From NCBI GenBank assembly GCA_012845835.1, contig JABAKD010000005.1:13887205-13951204 (forward strand): 64,000 nucleotides of DNA. Direction: 5' to 3'. Numbering within the stretch: the first letter of the stretch is position 1; each line of letters opens with the position of its first letter. The position numbers and the translations under genes were made by a program. Below are positions 1 to 12,100 of the stretch, in pieces. The stretch comes from Undaria pinnatifida. Its lineage: Eukaryota > Sar > Phaeophyceae > Laminariales > Alariaceae. The notes beneath the pieces were generated by a model that was not told the DNA's origin, did no database searches, and worked only from the letters and a program-made list of their open reading frames with translations.

Positions 1-36
1 GCTGGTAACTCCACACATTGACATTGCCAACCCCAG

Positions 37-120
37 GTGCCGTATACATACATCGAAATTCAGCCATGATTATCACCGGCAACACTTCATTTATCGAGAA
101 CCAAGCCTGGCAAATCGGAG
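37..120 (+). CDS. Gene 1, repeat exon (first visible)
   Basis: 84 nt between a CCCCAG acceptor and a GTGAGA donor, entering and leaving in phase 1. It encodes one POMP repeat (GAVYIHRNS..., ITGNTSFIENQA..., ending IGG across the junction). The entering phase shows that at least one exon lies upstream of the window. Confidence 0.8.
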
Positions 121-3100
121 GTGAGAATGGTGTTTTTACGTAAATATGTCCATGTGAAACATGTAGTTTTTTGTTCGGGCTCCCGATTTTCCGGCGTCTG
201 TGGGTTATTTTCCGTTCTTTCGACTGCGGGGCAGAGCAAGGCACCCATTGGTACATTGCGACGAATACCTCGATCCCGGCCGAGTTCCGTAGCGGTGCTC
301 TGAGCATTGAACGTCGCTGAGGTGGCTCTTTGTTTCAACGGGTTGCGTTCCGAGTTGCTGCTCAAGCTGTGCAGGAGCCTGGGAACCCCACCACTTTGTT
401 GTAGGGGTATGAGTTTTGTTTCGCCTTACTTTCCTCGTTTTCTAGTAACAAAATACCTTGCGTGCTTCATGTGGCGACGAATTTCCTTGTCCGCACTATT
501 TTGGGAGACGTACACATAGTGTTGCATAAGAACGACGAAATCTCCAGCAAACCTTAGGTGAAAAAGGTTTCTTCGTACGTGCCGTGGACATACGTAGTAG
601 TGCATCTGAACCCCCAAACGCACCACGATGTGGACTTTGGAGCAAATGCTTGAGATTTTGAGATGCTGACTGGCAGCTTTGACTTCACTAAATCACCCTG
701 TGACCCAGGCCACGGTAGGGGGGCCCCCTTTTGGGCCTCTTATTTCAGTTGCTAGGGGTCATTCGCGCGAGAAACCCCTTTCTTCCTATGCAATCTTACG
801 TTTTCTTTATGTTTTATATTGACGAAATCAATCCGCAATGCAAAGGTGATCTAAGCTGCGGCAAACCAAGTTCCTAAACCATCTTCATCCGGAGGCTACA
901 GAGCTACTCGTGCGAGTGGCTCAAACACACCAGTGAAAATGGGGGTACCCCCCCTATCGTAGCCTTGGTCCTGTGTGACATTACTGGAGTGCCTACCCCT
1001 GCTCCCCGCCGCACCCGACGCGCCCTCGCACCTCACAGTGAACAAGGCTCAATTTTGGCGGGGTGCGGTTTTGTATTCGGAAAAAAGCTGTCTCAAATGA
1101 TGTGAAAACGTTAAGTTAGGTGCTCATTTTTTTTTCATGTTGTGTCTCCAGATGTTTGACGATTGTCGCTCTCTGCAGTACCCCAAAGTAGAGGTGTAAA
1201 CCTCTGTTGAAAGGTGGTCGGCTAGTCTGGTTAGAAGCAAGAGCTGCGCTGTGGATGCGACGCTATGCATACCGAGCCGTCGTCTCTGCGGCGCCCGGTA
1301 TTTGAAGGTCGGAACCCTAGCGTGTTCAAAATGCGGCATACTTGGGTGCACTAAACTAGTGATTAGGGTTTATAGTGAACTAGATCCATGACATTGGCGG
1401 GTGGTTTTACGTCTCCCGCACAACATAAAGGTGCACCTCCGCCTTCAACCGTACATGGTTCATACGAGTTGCAGTGGAGTGGTCAGATGGGGGTAAATCT
1501 TCATGCAGTACGCCATCTCGTCTGACGCGCTTGTAGCTAAGCGCGATATCTGCGCTCGTTCGATTGCTCGACGTTTGCGGACGAACGCCGTACGCCTTCA
1601 AACGATCGCGGGAGAGCGTGCAAGCGCCATACCTTTTCAATAATAACAGTGCATTCGACACCTTCTTTGTTTCACGTGTGGTATTATTGGTATTGTTAAT
1701 TAGTTGTTCTAAACGCCACAGGCGTGCCATGCCACAACCGTCCTTCGTGCTCTGAGAAACCAATAATAAACTATCACTCCGCCGTTGTTGGCCGCAGGTG
1801 GTCTTTATGCCTCCTTTAACTCGGCCGTCAATATCGATGGCAACACCTCCTTTTTCGACAACTCCGCAGAAGACAGCGGAGGTGAGAATTGTCAAGAATC
1901 ATTAGTCATTGATACATAGGACACAGTATATGTCAACCAATAGGTCGGTAGAGTGTAGCAAAGGGAGGAACGGTTCGACGACGTGTACGACATACATCAG
2001 CGGTTTTTCATTCCGATCGATTTGTGGTGGACACCCGAATATGTCCGATACGCCAACAGCAGCGGAACAACTTCGAACGACGTAGGTTGGGCGCCTTGTG
2101 TTGCCTCCGTCAGGTTCAGCAAAATTCCTTTGCATTAGGATTTCAGCCATGGTTACGTTGGGGTGATTTTAGGCATAAAACTGTGTCGCCGACTAATGGT
2201 GTTGTCTGTGTGAGCATCGCCGAAATCACTATATATATGTATGAGTAGTAGAACTCCACCAGCATGGACGTAGTTATCGAGAGGAGCGAAAACCGGCCCC
2301 CTTCGCAAGCCTTATAGTTACATATTTCGCTGCGCCAAGCAACGTTTCGGCAGATGGCATCCACGGCAACCGTTGCCTTGGTTCGTGACGACGGTGTCGC
2401 ACCAGTCGGTCGCCGATTCCGTCACAGCCTCGTAGGAGCTAGGTAGAAAAGGTGTGAAATGCGTGCTGTTGCTGTGGTTCCTGTCTGCGCTGCTGTTGTG
2501 TGTGTCGCTTGCCGGTCAACCGGAAGTTACTGTTTCGCTGCATGTTGATTTTGACTTGTGCTCCGTGCTGACGATTGCTGAATAATTTTGTGGGGTGGAA
2601 TTGTGTTGCATCCATAACCAACTTGCGCTGATGTCGCGCTCGATTTGTAAACTGGACGCTGCAGTTGATTCATGTTGAATTTACAACGGTTGGAATACCA
2701 ATGAGCAAGTCGGTATGAGACGAGAACCAATGAGCTTGCTGAACCCCTTGATGGGTGGGTTGCTCTCTCCACCACCCGTAGCCGAGATAATCAATGCAAT
2801 ATCGGCGTGTTGGGTTCCCATACTACGCCAGGGGGTATCGACCCGGAGGAAGGTAGCTTTCTTACACATAGTTTCAGAGTTGTAGATACATTGAAAGACG
2901 TATTAATGCAGAGGTCGTACCATATTCTCTTCGGAAGGGGCTGGCTATATCTTGGAACCTCGGCCAATTTGTGATCGGCCAGTGTTGGTGGGGAGTTTAC
3001 ACCATGCGGGGTGGTTTCGACCAGGTGGGACTCCGTTTTATGTTCCCGGCATGTTGAATTCGTTGAAATATCGACAGGCGTCTGTGCAAGGGATGGAACA

Positions 3101-6100
3101 CTCTCGTGCCATATGGTATCGCTGGCGCTACGTGCAAGCTTTGGCCAATCATTAACCGGACGGTGTCGTTGGAGTGGCCACACCGTTAGGGACGGTGTCG
3201 ACCCGAGGGGACTCCGTTCTAACCCCTTTTATGTGGCATTTGGATATGGAATGGTTTCTGAATCGGGGCTGAACCTCTATCCTATCTGGGTGGAGCTGGC
3301 TCTATATGCAAACCCAGGCCATGATGCAGCAGTGGCGCCTATATTTCTACACTGACCGGGGTAATTTCGACCCGAGGCAACACCGTTTCTTTCCCCGGGT
3401 TGTCGCAATGTCGATGTATGGAGTTGTTTCCGAACGGATGGTATATCGTCCTCCCTTGGTGGCGCTGAGCCCAAAGTTCGAGCACAAACTAATCAGCGAT
3501 TGGTCGGTGGGGTTTGGGTTTCCACGCGATTCGAGGCGACGTCCACCAGCGGGATATAGATAATAGCCCCCAAGTTGTCGAAATTGTAGATTTATGGAAG
3601 TATTTCCGAAACGGGCGTATGCCACCTGATCCTCCCACGGTAGTGCTGGCTGCACGGACGGGCTCCAGCCAATTAGAGTTCGGCCGGTAGGGATAGGGTT
3701 CCCACATGATCTGGAGCTGTATCGGCCCGGGTGAACTCCGCTTTTCGTCCCCGCCATGTGGAAATCGTAGAGGTATCGGAACATATATATGTACCGATGA
3801 GGGGACTTGACCCTATCATTTCCAGGTGGCGCTGGCTCTATGTGGTAGCCCCATGCAATCAACAACTAGCCAGTGGCGTTAGGGCTTTCGCACCATCCTG
3901 GTTGTTTAGACCCGGTGGAAAACCGTGTGCACGGGCTATCGTAGCTGCGAATACGCGGAGGGGTTTCCGAGTCGGGGGTGGGACCATTTACTCTCAGGGC
4001 GGAACTGCCAGCCGTTAATAGTCGTCTATTCTCCCCGGGTTGCGCTAGCTCAACGAGCGTCAACCAGTGAACGACTAACCAATGGGATTTGAGTTTCTAC
4101 ACCTTGCGGGGGGTTCGACCCGGAAAAACTCCGTTGACGTCCCCGGGCAGTCGGACATACATGTCAGCACATGAAACGATGTACGAATCGGGCACGGAGC
4201 CTTATAGTTCCCCGCTGGAGTGAGTCAGGAGAGGGGTTTATAGAGGGGAAGTTCCCTCCGCGCGCGTAACGCCACCCCATTGGCAGAGACCGGGCCGGGG
4301 GAGGCTCGAACAACGGGGCAGGGTAGTAACGTGGACCGCCGATAGGGACAGCCCACGCTATCGCTATCGTGAGAACCGAAGGACACGCCCCAGCTAGCGC
4401 TGTATTGCGAAGGCAATTGAGTTAAATCGACACACGACGTGTTTGAAAATACGTGGAAGTGTGGTGAGCTTAAGCTTTTTATTTCGACCCCATCCGCCGG
4501 AGGAATACACCAAAAGAAATGGGGCAGGGGCTCGGAGAATGCATGGATGAGAAACGTTTGCCTTACTCTTGGTGCAATATATGAGAGTCGACTGTATGTA
4601 GTGCTAATCGTATGTAGTGTTAATTTATTGCAGCCCATAATGCATGCAACGACAGGATCGAAACCTAAACTTGCAGAGGATCTTCGCTTGAGGTGCTAGC
4701 TCAATACCTCACCCCGTAATAGAATTTGAGAGGACAATGAAGCCGTACTATGTCGGCAAACGAGACCAAGGGCTACGTAGGTACCAAATAGTGCAAAAAC
4801 AAGAAACTGTGGATCGGTAAATAATCGGTAGCTAGTCATTTGAGGAGCCCCGTGAGTTGGGCCAGCTGGGTCCGTTGGGCATTGTTGAGTGTTGAGTGTT
4901 CAGGCTTCGGGTTAAGGTGAGGATTACTTTGGGTATAAAGAACACAAAGTTTGGATACGCACTCATGGTTTTGATGGATATGCCGGTGTACGATAGTTCG
5001 CATTTTGGTTCTTTGATATGCATGTCTTCGTCGAAAAAGGCATAGCGGCTGTTGGGGAAACGGGTTTGTCGGTGCTCAATGCGTAGGTCGTTTTTGTCTC
5101 TCTTTTATTATGGCATGCTGATCTCTGAGACTATGAACGAAGCGTCCGCAATGAATCGCAAACTCCCATGAACTATTTGCGTCCTCCTGCAGGCGCGATA
5201 TATGTGGCGATGACTACGACGTTCTACATCAACGGGCACACCTCGGTCGTTAGCAACTCCGCCAACTGGCCGGGCGGTGAGCGACAGATTCGAAGTCTCT
5301 TTGCTAGTAGTTAGTGATGACGGAGTGTCTGAACGCCCGCCAACAATGTTGCCAAGCTCAATAAACAAACCTATTGTTGGTTGTCATACACCATACACTA
5401 CACTAGGGATAACTATGCTCTGCTCTGCTCTGCTCTGCTCTGCTCTTATGGAGATATTTCTGCTGCTTGCAACGGTGATTGTGCGTATGTTGACCCGTGG
5501 TTCTCAGTGTCCGAAATCACAAGGAGGAAATCACGGCGGTGGGGGGATGTCCCTTGTGCATTGTTTTATGCGCGACCAACGGCACCGACTGTACGGCCAA
5601 TGCTCACGGTGACAGGCCATTTTTGCCATGTAAAAAGTGCGCGAAACCGTCGGGGGCGTTTGGAAAAGAGGAATGAACCCACACATTGACGTCGACAGTT
5701 GACAGTTGACAGTTGACATTTGAACATCCACGATAACGCGGTCTATTAGTCACATCGGCTTGATCAGACATCCTCGTCGAGAAACCTTGTTGGACGGTGT
5801 TCGACTACTTTAGTTGCCACGGTCATTTTCGGTATTCTTTCAATTGTTATGCGGCTTTATATTTGGGCCGTGTTGTATCCCGTTTTCTGTCAGCTTGGGA
5901 ATGGAAAATTGCAGAACGTCACAAAATAAAGCAGAGCACATGCCCGAATTAGAACCTTCTAAATGCGGCTTACAGCCGCGTCGTTAGTGCTGTCTGGCCT
6001 GACGGGTGAAAGGCGGGGAGTGGCGCCAAGGTAGCACTCCAGACAACGTCGTTGATGGTTTGACATGTTTCGATTGCTGCTGTCTTTGTGGGAACGCTTT

Positions 6101-9100
6101 TGCATTGATCACAGCCGGTGTACTCCATCTGGCGGAACTTCAAGCTGTCTCTCTGTTTTCTGCAGAAACAGCAGCGGGTCCATACATATTCTGATGAGAA
6201 GTTTGCAAATTCAACATGTGACGTGCGTCGGAGCCTGATCTAGTGTTTAGATGTAGGTCTGGGGAGACGATCGGCATTCTTGCCCATATGTGACTTCCTA
6301 TTTTGGGGTTATCCCGTATAACACGTTTACGGATGACTTGCATCTGTAGACCTGAAACAAATGCCCCTTCCTGAACGGCCACACGCCTAGGAGCGGATCG
6401 TGTAGCGCCGCCAGGTCGGCATATTGTCCGACTTTCTCTTATCGGTTTTGCCACGACGTGCTTTATCTGTATCTCACAGTAGCGTATTCGTCCTCGTGCC
6501 TGGTGTAGTCGCAAGTTTTGTCGCTAGGGCCGTGTAACCGCTGGTCTTGGTGTGATGCCAGACAGTTTTTGCAATAACAATTGCGTATCGAGGCTCATAA
6601 TCTTGTGCAACGATGATTCGTATCGAAGCCCCGACTCTATTACAAGAGCTGCAAGGTTGCACCTAAGTGGTTGTGAAGACTACTTGGGATGGAGAACAAA
6701 CTGGCAGATAGGTTGAAGAATGGCGCTTATGTGGCCAAAGGTGGAAGCCAACCAAATAAAAAGTAGAGGGAGAAAAGAAGAGGGGAATAAAGAAAGCGTA
6801 AATAGATTTCAGAATTGATGTAGGTGGGGCTGACCGTCGCTTGTTCAACGCGGCAAAATGCCCATGCTAAGGACAAACGTACTCTTAGGGTTGCCACACT
6901 GCCGGAATCTGCCAAGATGCTGCGCGATATTGTTTTTCGCAGGCACCTCGACATGTGCCGTTGGGCTATGTTTAGCGACACACCGACGTGTGTAGAGCTT
7001 ATAACGGTGCGGCTTACGCCAGGTGAAAGGGATGTGCTGGCGAGGCCGTGTGCATCCCCGACAGCCAAGGCGGCATGGCTGCACGTACACATGCCCAACC
7101 TGAAAATTGCTGGAACGATGTTTGGGTACCAGCAGGCAATCTACGGAAGCGTGGAGAAGGCGATTCCCAAGGGAGTCAACTACTACCACTACCTCTACCG
7201 CATGATTACGGACTGCCGTGCCGTCAACGACACGATCGAACCGGCGGATATTCCCGGGCAAAACATCAAAGACAATCCTTCTCTGCTCGCGGGCGCCACC
7301 GGAGGATACATGCAGGATACGATGCAATGCTACTGGCAGGTGCCGCCAAGCGATAACGCTCAAGAGATGTTCACCATGCTTACTCCGGAGGGAGGGTTCA
7401 GACACCGTATGGTGGTCCGCCGGGGGCGCTGAACGCTGCGGGATATTTCCAGGCGGTGAAGGGAAATGTCTTGGAAGGGTACATCGGCAAGGTTTGTGAG
7501 GTGTAGGTGGACTACGAAGTTATTCATGAGACGAAAGCAATGGTCAGACTATGGTTTAGTACGGAGGGCGGCCCCTCCACGAGTGGTTTGCGGTACGACA
7601 GGGCTTGCAATAGGCATTCAGAAACGCCGGGGCAGAAAAACTTGCCATCGAGCCCTTACCACCTTATCATGGGACGCGAGTCGCGTACGGGCTATACTAC
7701 TCTCAACGAGGCGGACGTCGAGGGATTTCAGTTCAATCAAATCGACGAAAACAGGTTTCAATAACTGGTGGTTTCCCCGGTGGGCCCCCAAGAGGACTTC
7801 CTTGCAAGGGTCTGTTTCCGCAACGCGTCGACGCCGGTCGTCGTGACACCGACCGAGCGGCAGTCGGGGTAAGACTCTGCCGAATAGACGGTAGGCGATT
7901 ACGTTGTATTGGGTCTGGTGATTGTTTGACAACACGTGTGACTACTGCGATAGAGGTGCACCAACCGTTGTTTTTTTTTCTTCTGAGGTTCTTCAATTTG
8001 GGAGCTTATGGAGACCTGTCCCAAAAAGCTGATTCAGAGAAAAACATAACTGCCACCGGATGAAAGAGCCCATGGTCTAGGTGCACAACGAAGATAACGG
8101 GGAAAAAATGGGCTATTTCCGACGATTTGGGGTTAAGAAGGCCCGTCATTACCAAAACAAATCAGACGAAAAATGCTACCTCTATCGTAGCATACGTCCT
8201 CGCCAAGGGGACAAGGGAAAAAGGGAACAAGGGCAAGCACCGCAAGCTCATGAGTACTTGAACCGAGCCGCGGCGTGTGGTTAATAACGGCAAGGAGCAC
8301 GTGTGTGTGGTGCAGACCTTGGTCCCAGACAAACTGCGCCACATCCATGTGCCGAGGATGTGGCGTTACGCCGATGATCAGCTCGAGACTACCAGCGAGC
8401 TCCTCAAGATTTTCCAGCAATTGGATACTCAGTTGGATTACTACATCCGGAATATCTCGGCTATCAAGCGAACTGCAAGCGGAGACGATCTCGTTGTGGA
8501 CGAGGCCTGGGAGGGACTGGAGGAGGCCCAGAATATTTGGATCCCGGTGTCGCGCATGGTCCATGACAAACGAACCGTGCTGCCAACATAGTTCCAGGCG
8601 CTGCGGCTAATCGCGGAGCAGACGCGGGCGCTCGTACGGTGGTATAGACAGCAGATTTGATCATGTTGTTGTGGTTTTTGTGGCGGGATCCCTGATTATG
8701 AGTTGCTGATTTCTGTTTCTGGTCCTGAGTTTTGATAGTATCGCTTTCGCAATTGGACTTCTGCAAAGATCGCTCATAGTGCCTGCTGCAGCCACAGCTA
8801 GTGGTTTACCGCTATTGCTGTGTGTTGACATAACACGCCTGGAGTTGGTGCTACTATGATACGGGTGGATATTCTGCTGGAATGCACACTATGTGTGGCC
8901 CGGGTTTTGGCAGGTTGCACGCGCAATTGACGGTGTGACCCGTGGTGCATGGTATGGTGGTATGCTTGAAAATGCATCTTAGTGATGATATTGCAGCTGC
9001 ACAATCAATGTTCACGGTCAGCAGACATAAAATATTGTAGATCACGATGAAACCGACCACGATTGGTTGGGCCTGATCATTGCCCAACGTACGGACAGCT

Positions 9101-12100
9101 ATATTTATCAGAGCTACTTGGTCTGAGCCAACTTGCGGTTGGCAGCCCGCGATAGGATTCTTGAGGGTGATGTACCGCGGCTGTCCTCTCGTTGGCCATT
9201 TCACCGTGTATAGAGTAGTTGGATACATTTTGCCAGCGACTTTCCCTTGGTCTGTTCGTATTCCTAGTGAGCTCTACAGCGATGGACAGGAAGGTGCATG
9301 GCCGATGGAATTGCACTTCTCCATGTGATAACGAACGAAAATTTGCATTGTGGATTAGCGCACGCCGAGCCTTCGAGGGAAAGTCTCCGAAGCTGATATA
9401 ACCGGGCCCGCGGTCGCGAGTGTGTACATGTATTATCGTGTGCTCGCGCGCGCGCCCCGTCACAGAACTTTACCCCCGCTACTGTACGGCAGCCTTTGAC
9501 ACGGCAGTTGCTGGCATCTGCCGCCATAGGACGAGTGCACAGCTGAGCTTAACGTAACAGGACCCGCAAGGCACACAAAACACGGACGGACGTTTACACA
9601 ACGAGGGTAGAAAGCAGGACGAATGTGTGGTGACAAAAGTGTAGAAAATAGTAGCCCAGCGCACCACAACCGAGAGGTCCTCCTTCCCTCGCTGTGGCAG
9701 CAGATACATCTAAATCGTATTCGTTCACGACAGGGCTTGATATAGGTTCGTATGCAGAGCGTTCGGGGGAGGACGTGATATGGTTGTGCGGGGAGCATGG
9801 TTTTTGTGGGGCAGTGAACATCGGCTTGCAGCCGGCAGGGTCAATGATCAACTTCAACCTAAGCCCTCCCCCGCGCAGAATTGAAAACTCCCTGTGTTGT
9901 GGTATGTATAACGTTTGTGTTTCACTTGTCAATGAATACTAAACCAACAGGAAACAAAACGATAGGTGTTTCATTGTTCTTTTTTGTTTCCGCATGCGTC
10001 GCCCTCGTTGGTGTTCCAATTTCGAGTAACGCATTTTTCTCCAGCTCTCGGTTGTGAAAGTATGTGGGTGACATTTACACCACTTTTTTTATATCCCACG
10101 CGAATGGAGCGGCTCACTACGAACAACGTTCTGCTGAGAGGTGGATAGCCGTAACATACTACGGCCAACTCTATGTAATACACCCAGTCTCAACCGGGTT
10201 CTACGGCAGTCTTGAGCCATAAGCTGCCAGCAATGGCAGATTGCCGATCTAAACACGCAGCACAGGGAAAGTGTTCCGAGCGACGAAACCCTATTCCGAC
10301 CCGAGGATCCCAACTTCACTCACACCCTAAACCACCAGGGTGCTGTTATATACGTAAGACAAGATTCTGTCTGGCGCGCTGAAAAGTTTTGAATTTGTTT
10401 TTGATGACGTTTCGCCACTTGCCCCCGCCCCTTCCAGCAGGCACACTCGTGGAAGACGCCACCAAGATCTGCGACCTGCAGCAGACCAGCTTGGCGTAGT
10501 GTTGAGGACGTGACGCTCCAATTCCCTGATTCCTGTTCTCGGCTTTGATTACTCTTTTTTTTTTTCAACTACATTTTCCAGACGTTCGATACATAGATAT
10601 TATTCACTTTATTAATGTATTTGATGTTATTCAAGTTCGTTGATGTGTTTGATGAAATCGGCATAATGAGAGGAAGTTTACAATTGTTGCCGTTGTCGAT
10701 TCTCGTTCATATTCGATTCACATTGATTATGTCCATTGCTTGGTTTATCGGATGCATGTGCATGCTTGCAGGGGGTGGCCTCTACGCCAGCCATTCCGAA
10801 ATCGACATTCGTGGAGATACCTATATGGCTTTCAACGATGCCTACGACGGAGGTGAGCGGCTCGAAACCAGCTGGAGTGACGCATGCTACGCTACCAATA
10901 ACGTACGGGTCCCCCTGATAGATCAGATTTACATGGCGGCTCGCCTCATGTTAATATCCTTAATAACCTTCAAAACATAACAACCTTAATAACCTCAATA
11001 ACCTTAATCATTCAACTGTAACAACCTTGATAACCTTTACAACCTCAACAACTTCAAGAAAAATCCCATTGACAATCCCATTGACAATCGTGTTGCCTCG
11101 TCTACCTACAACCAAGAATTTACATAGTATGGGATATATTGTGAATAACAAATAGTATATCACCGAAGCGGGGCAGTTGGTCAGTAACTTTACACTAACA
11201 GCTGATCACCTGATCTTCAGAGAAACAGTGGAAGAAACGGTAGCCCTATAAAACTCTATCTTAGCCCAACTAGTTTAAAGAAACCACAAACCTATGATAC
11301 CTACACTCCTATACTTTACGCATACTGCAGGGGTTGGGACGATGTATGACACTCAGGAGCCTTTGCACCGGTACTCAGCGTCCTACGTTACAGACGCACG
11401 TTGGGATTGGCGTGGTCTTTCCGTCCACACCCGTTGACGTACTTGTGCGTTTACGCAGACGCGCTGCATTGCTAACGCGTAGGTCGAGAGGGTCACCCAG
11501 AAACACGAAAAATTACCTTGCATCTAGTCCGCGAGGACAACCTGGATGTGCAACGTGCCCACATTTAACTTGCAACCCGTTTATCCCAGCATCTGGTAGT
11601 TGTACAACACTGATCGTCATCCTATTGGTATCACTGTAGTTTACTGAATAGTGTTGCGCTAGACGACCAACAACGTACTACGTTGTTTAGCGTCCAAACA
11701 AATCGCAGGCGTAGCATTTGTCTTTGGAGCGCTCCCTTCGCCACGGGCAGCTGAGAGAAATGAAGCGCCTCCGACTCTTTCCCACAACAAATACTTGTAC
11801 AACCAATTACGACGATGCCGGGAGTACTGCCGGCCTACCTCACGCTCAGACGCGGATGTTCCTCCAACCACGTTACAGCCACGCCTATATGCAGGCCTGC
11901 AGGTGTTGCCAAATAATCCTCAAAGACAGCGTGCTAGTTGCAATCTCGCAACCTTAACATTAAATATGAAAGGGGCGTGCGTGCTCGACAATACACCAAT
12001 GGTTCCAATGGCATGCTCCTCTGATAGATGATGCTATATCGTAAGGGGTGAGCACCGGAGGTGCATGCTTAAGCCTGCGAGATTCGTCGAGATCGAACAT

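Larger units (their letters stand above)
6824..8660 (+). mobile_element. Decayed Ty3/gypsy chromovirus, internally deleted
   Basis: A pol remnant lies in the 5.5-kb intron of gene 1, same strand as the gene. The order is the reverse-transcriptase N-terminal half, a jump to an integrase C-terminal-like segment, then a chromodomain. RNase H and most of integrase are missing. Stops and frameshifts interrupt every part. I did not find flanking LTRs in 6.2-6.8 or 8.66-9.1 kb, so the true ends are unknown. It is not functional. Confidence 0.8.

Noticed and set aside
3347-3865. 172-codon minus-strand frame
   Set aside because: It lies wholly in the ~180-bp satellite array; its peptide repeats with the array.
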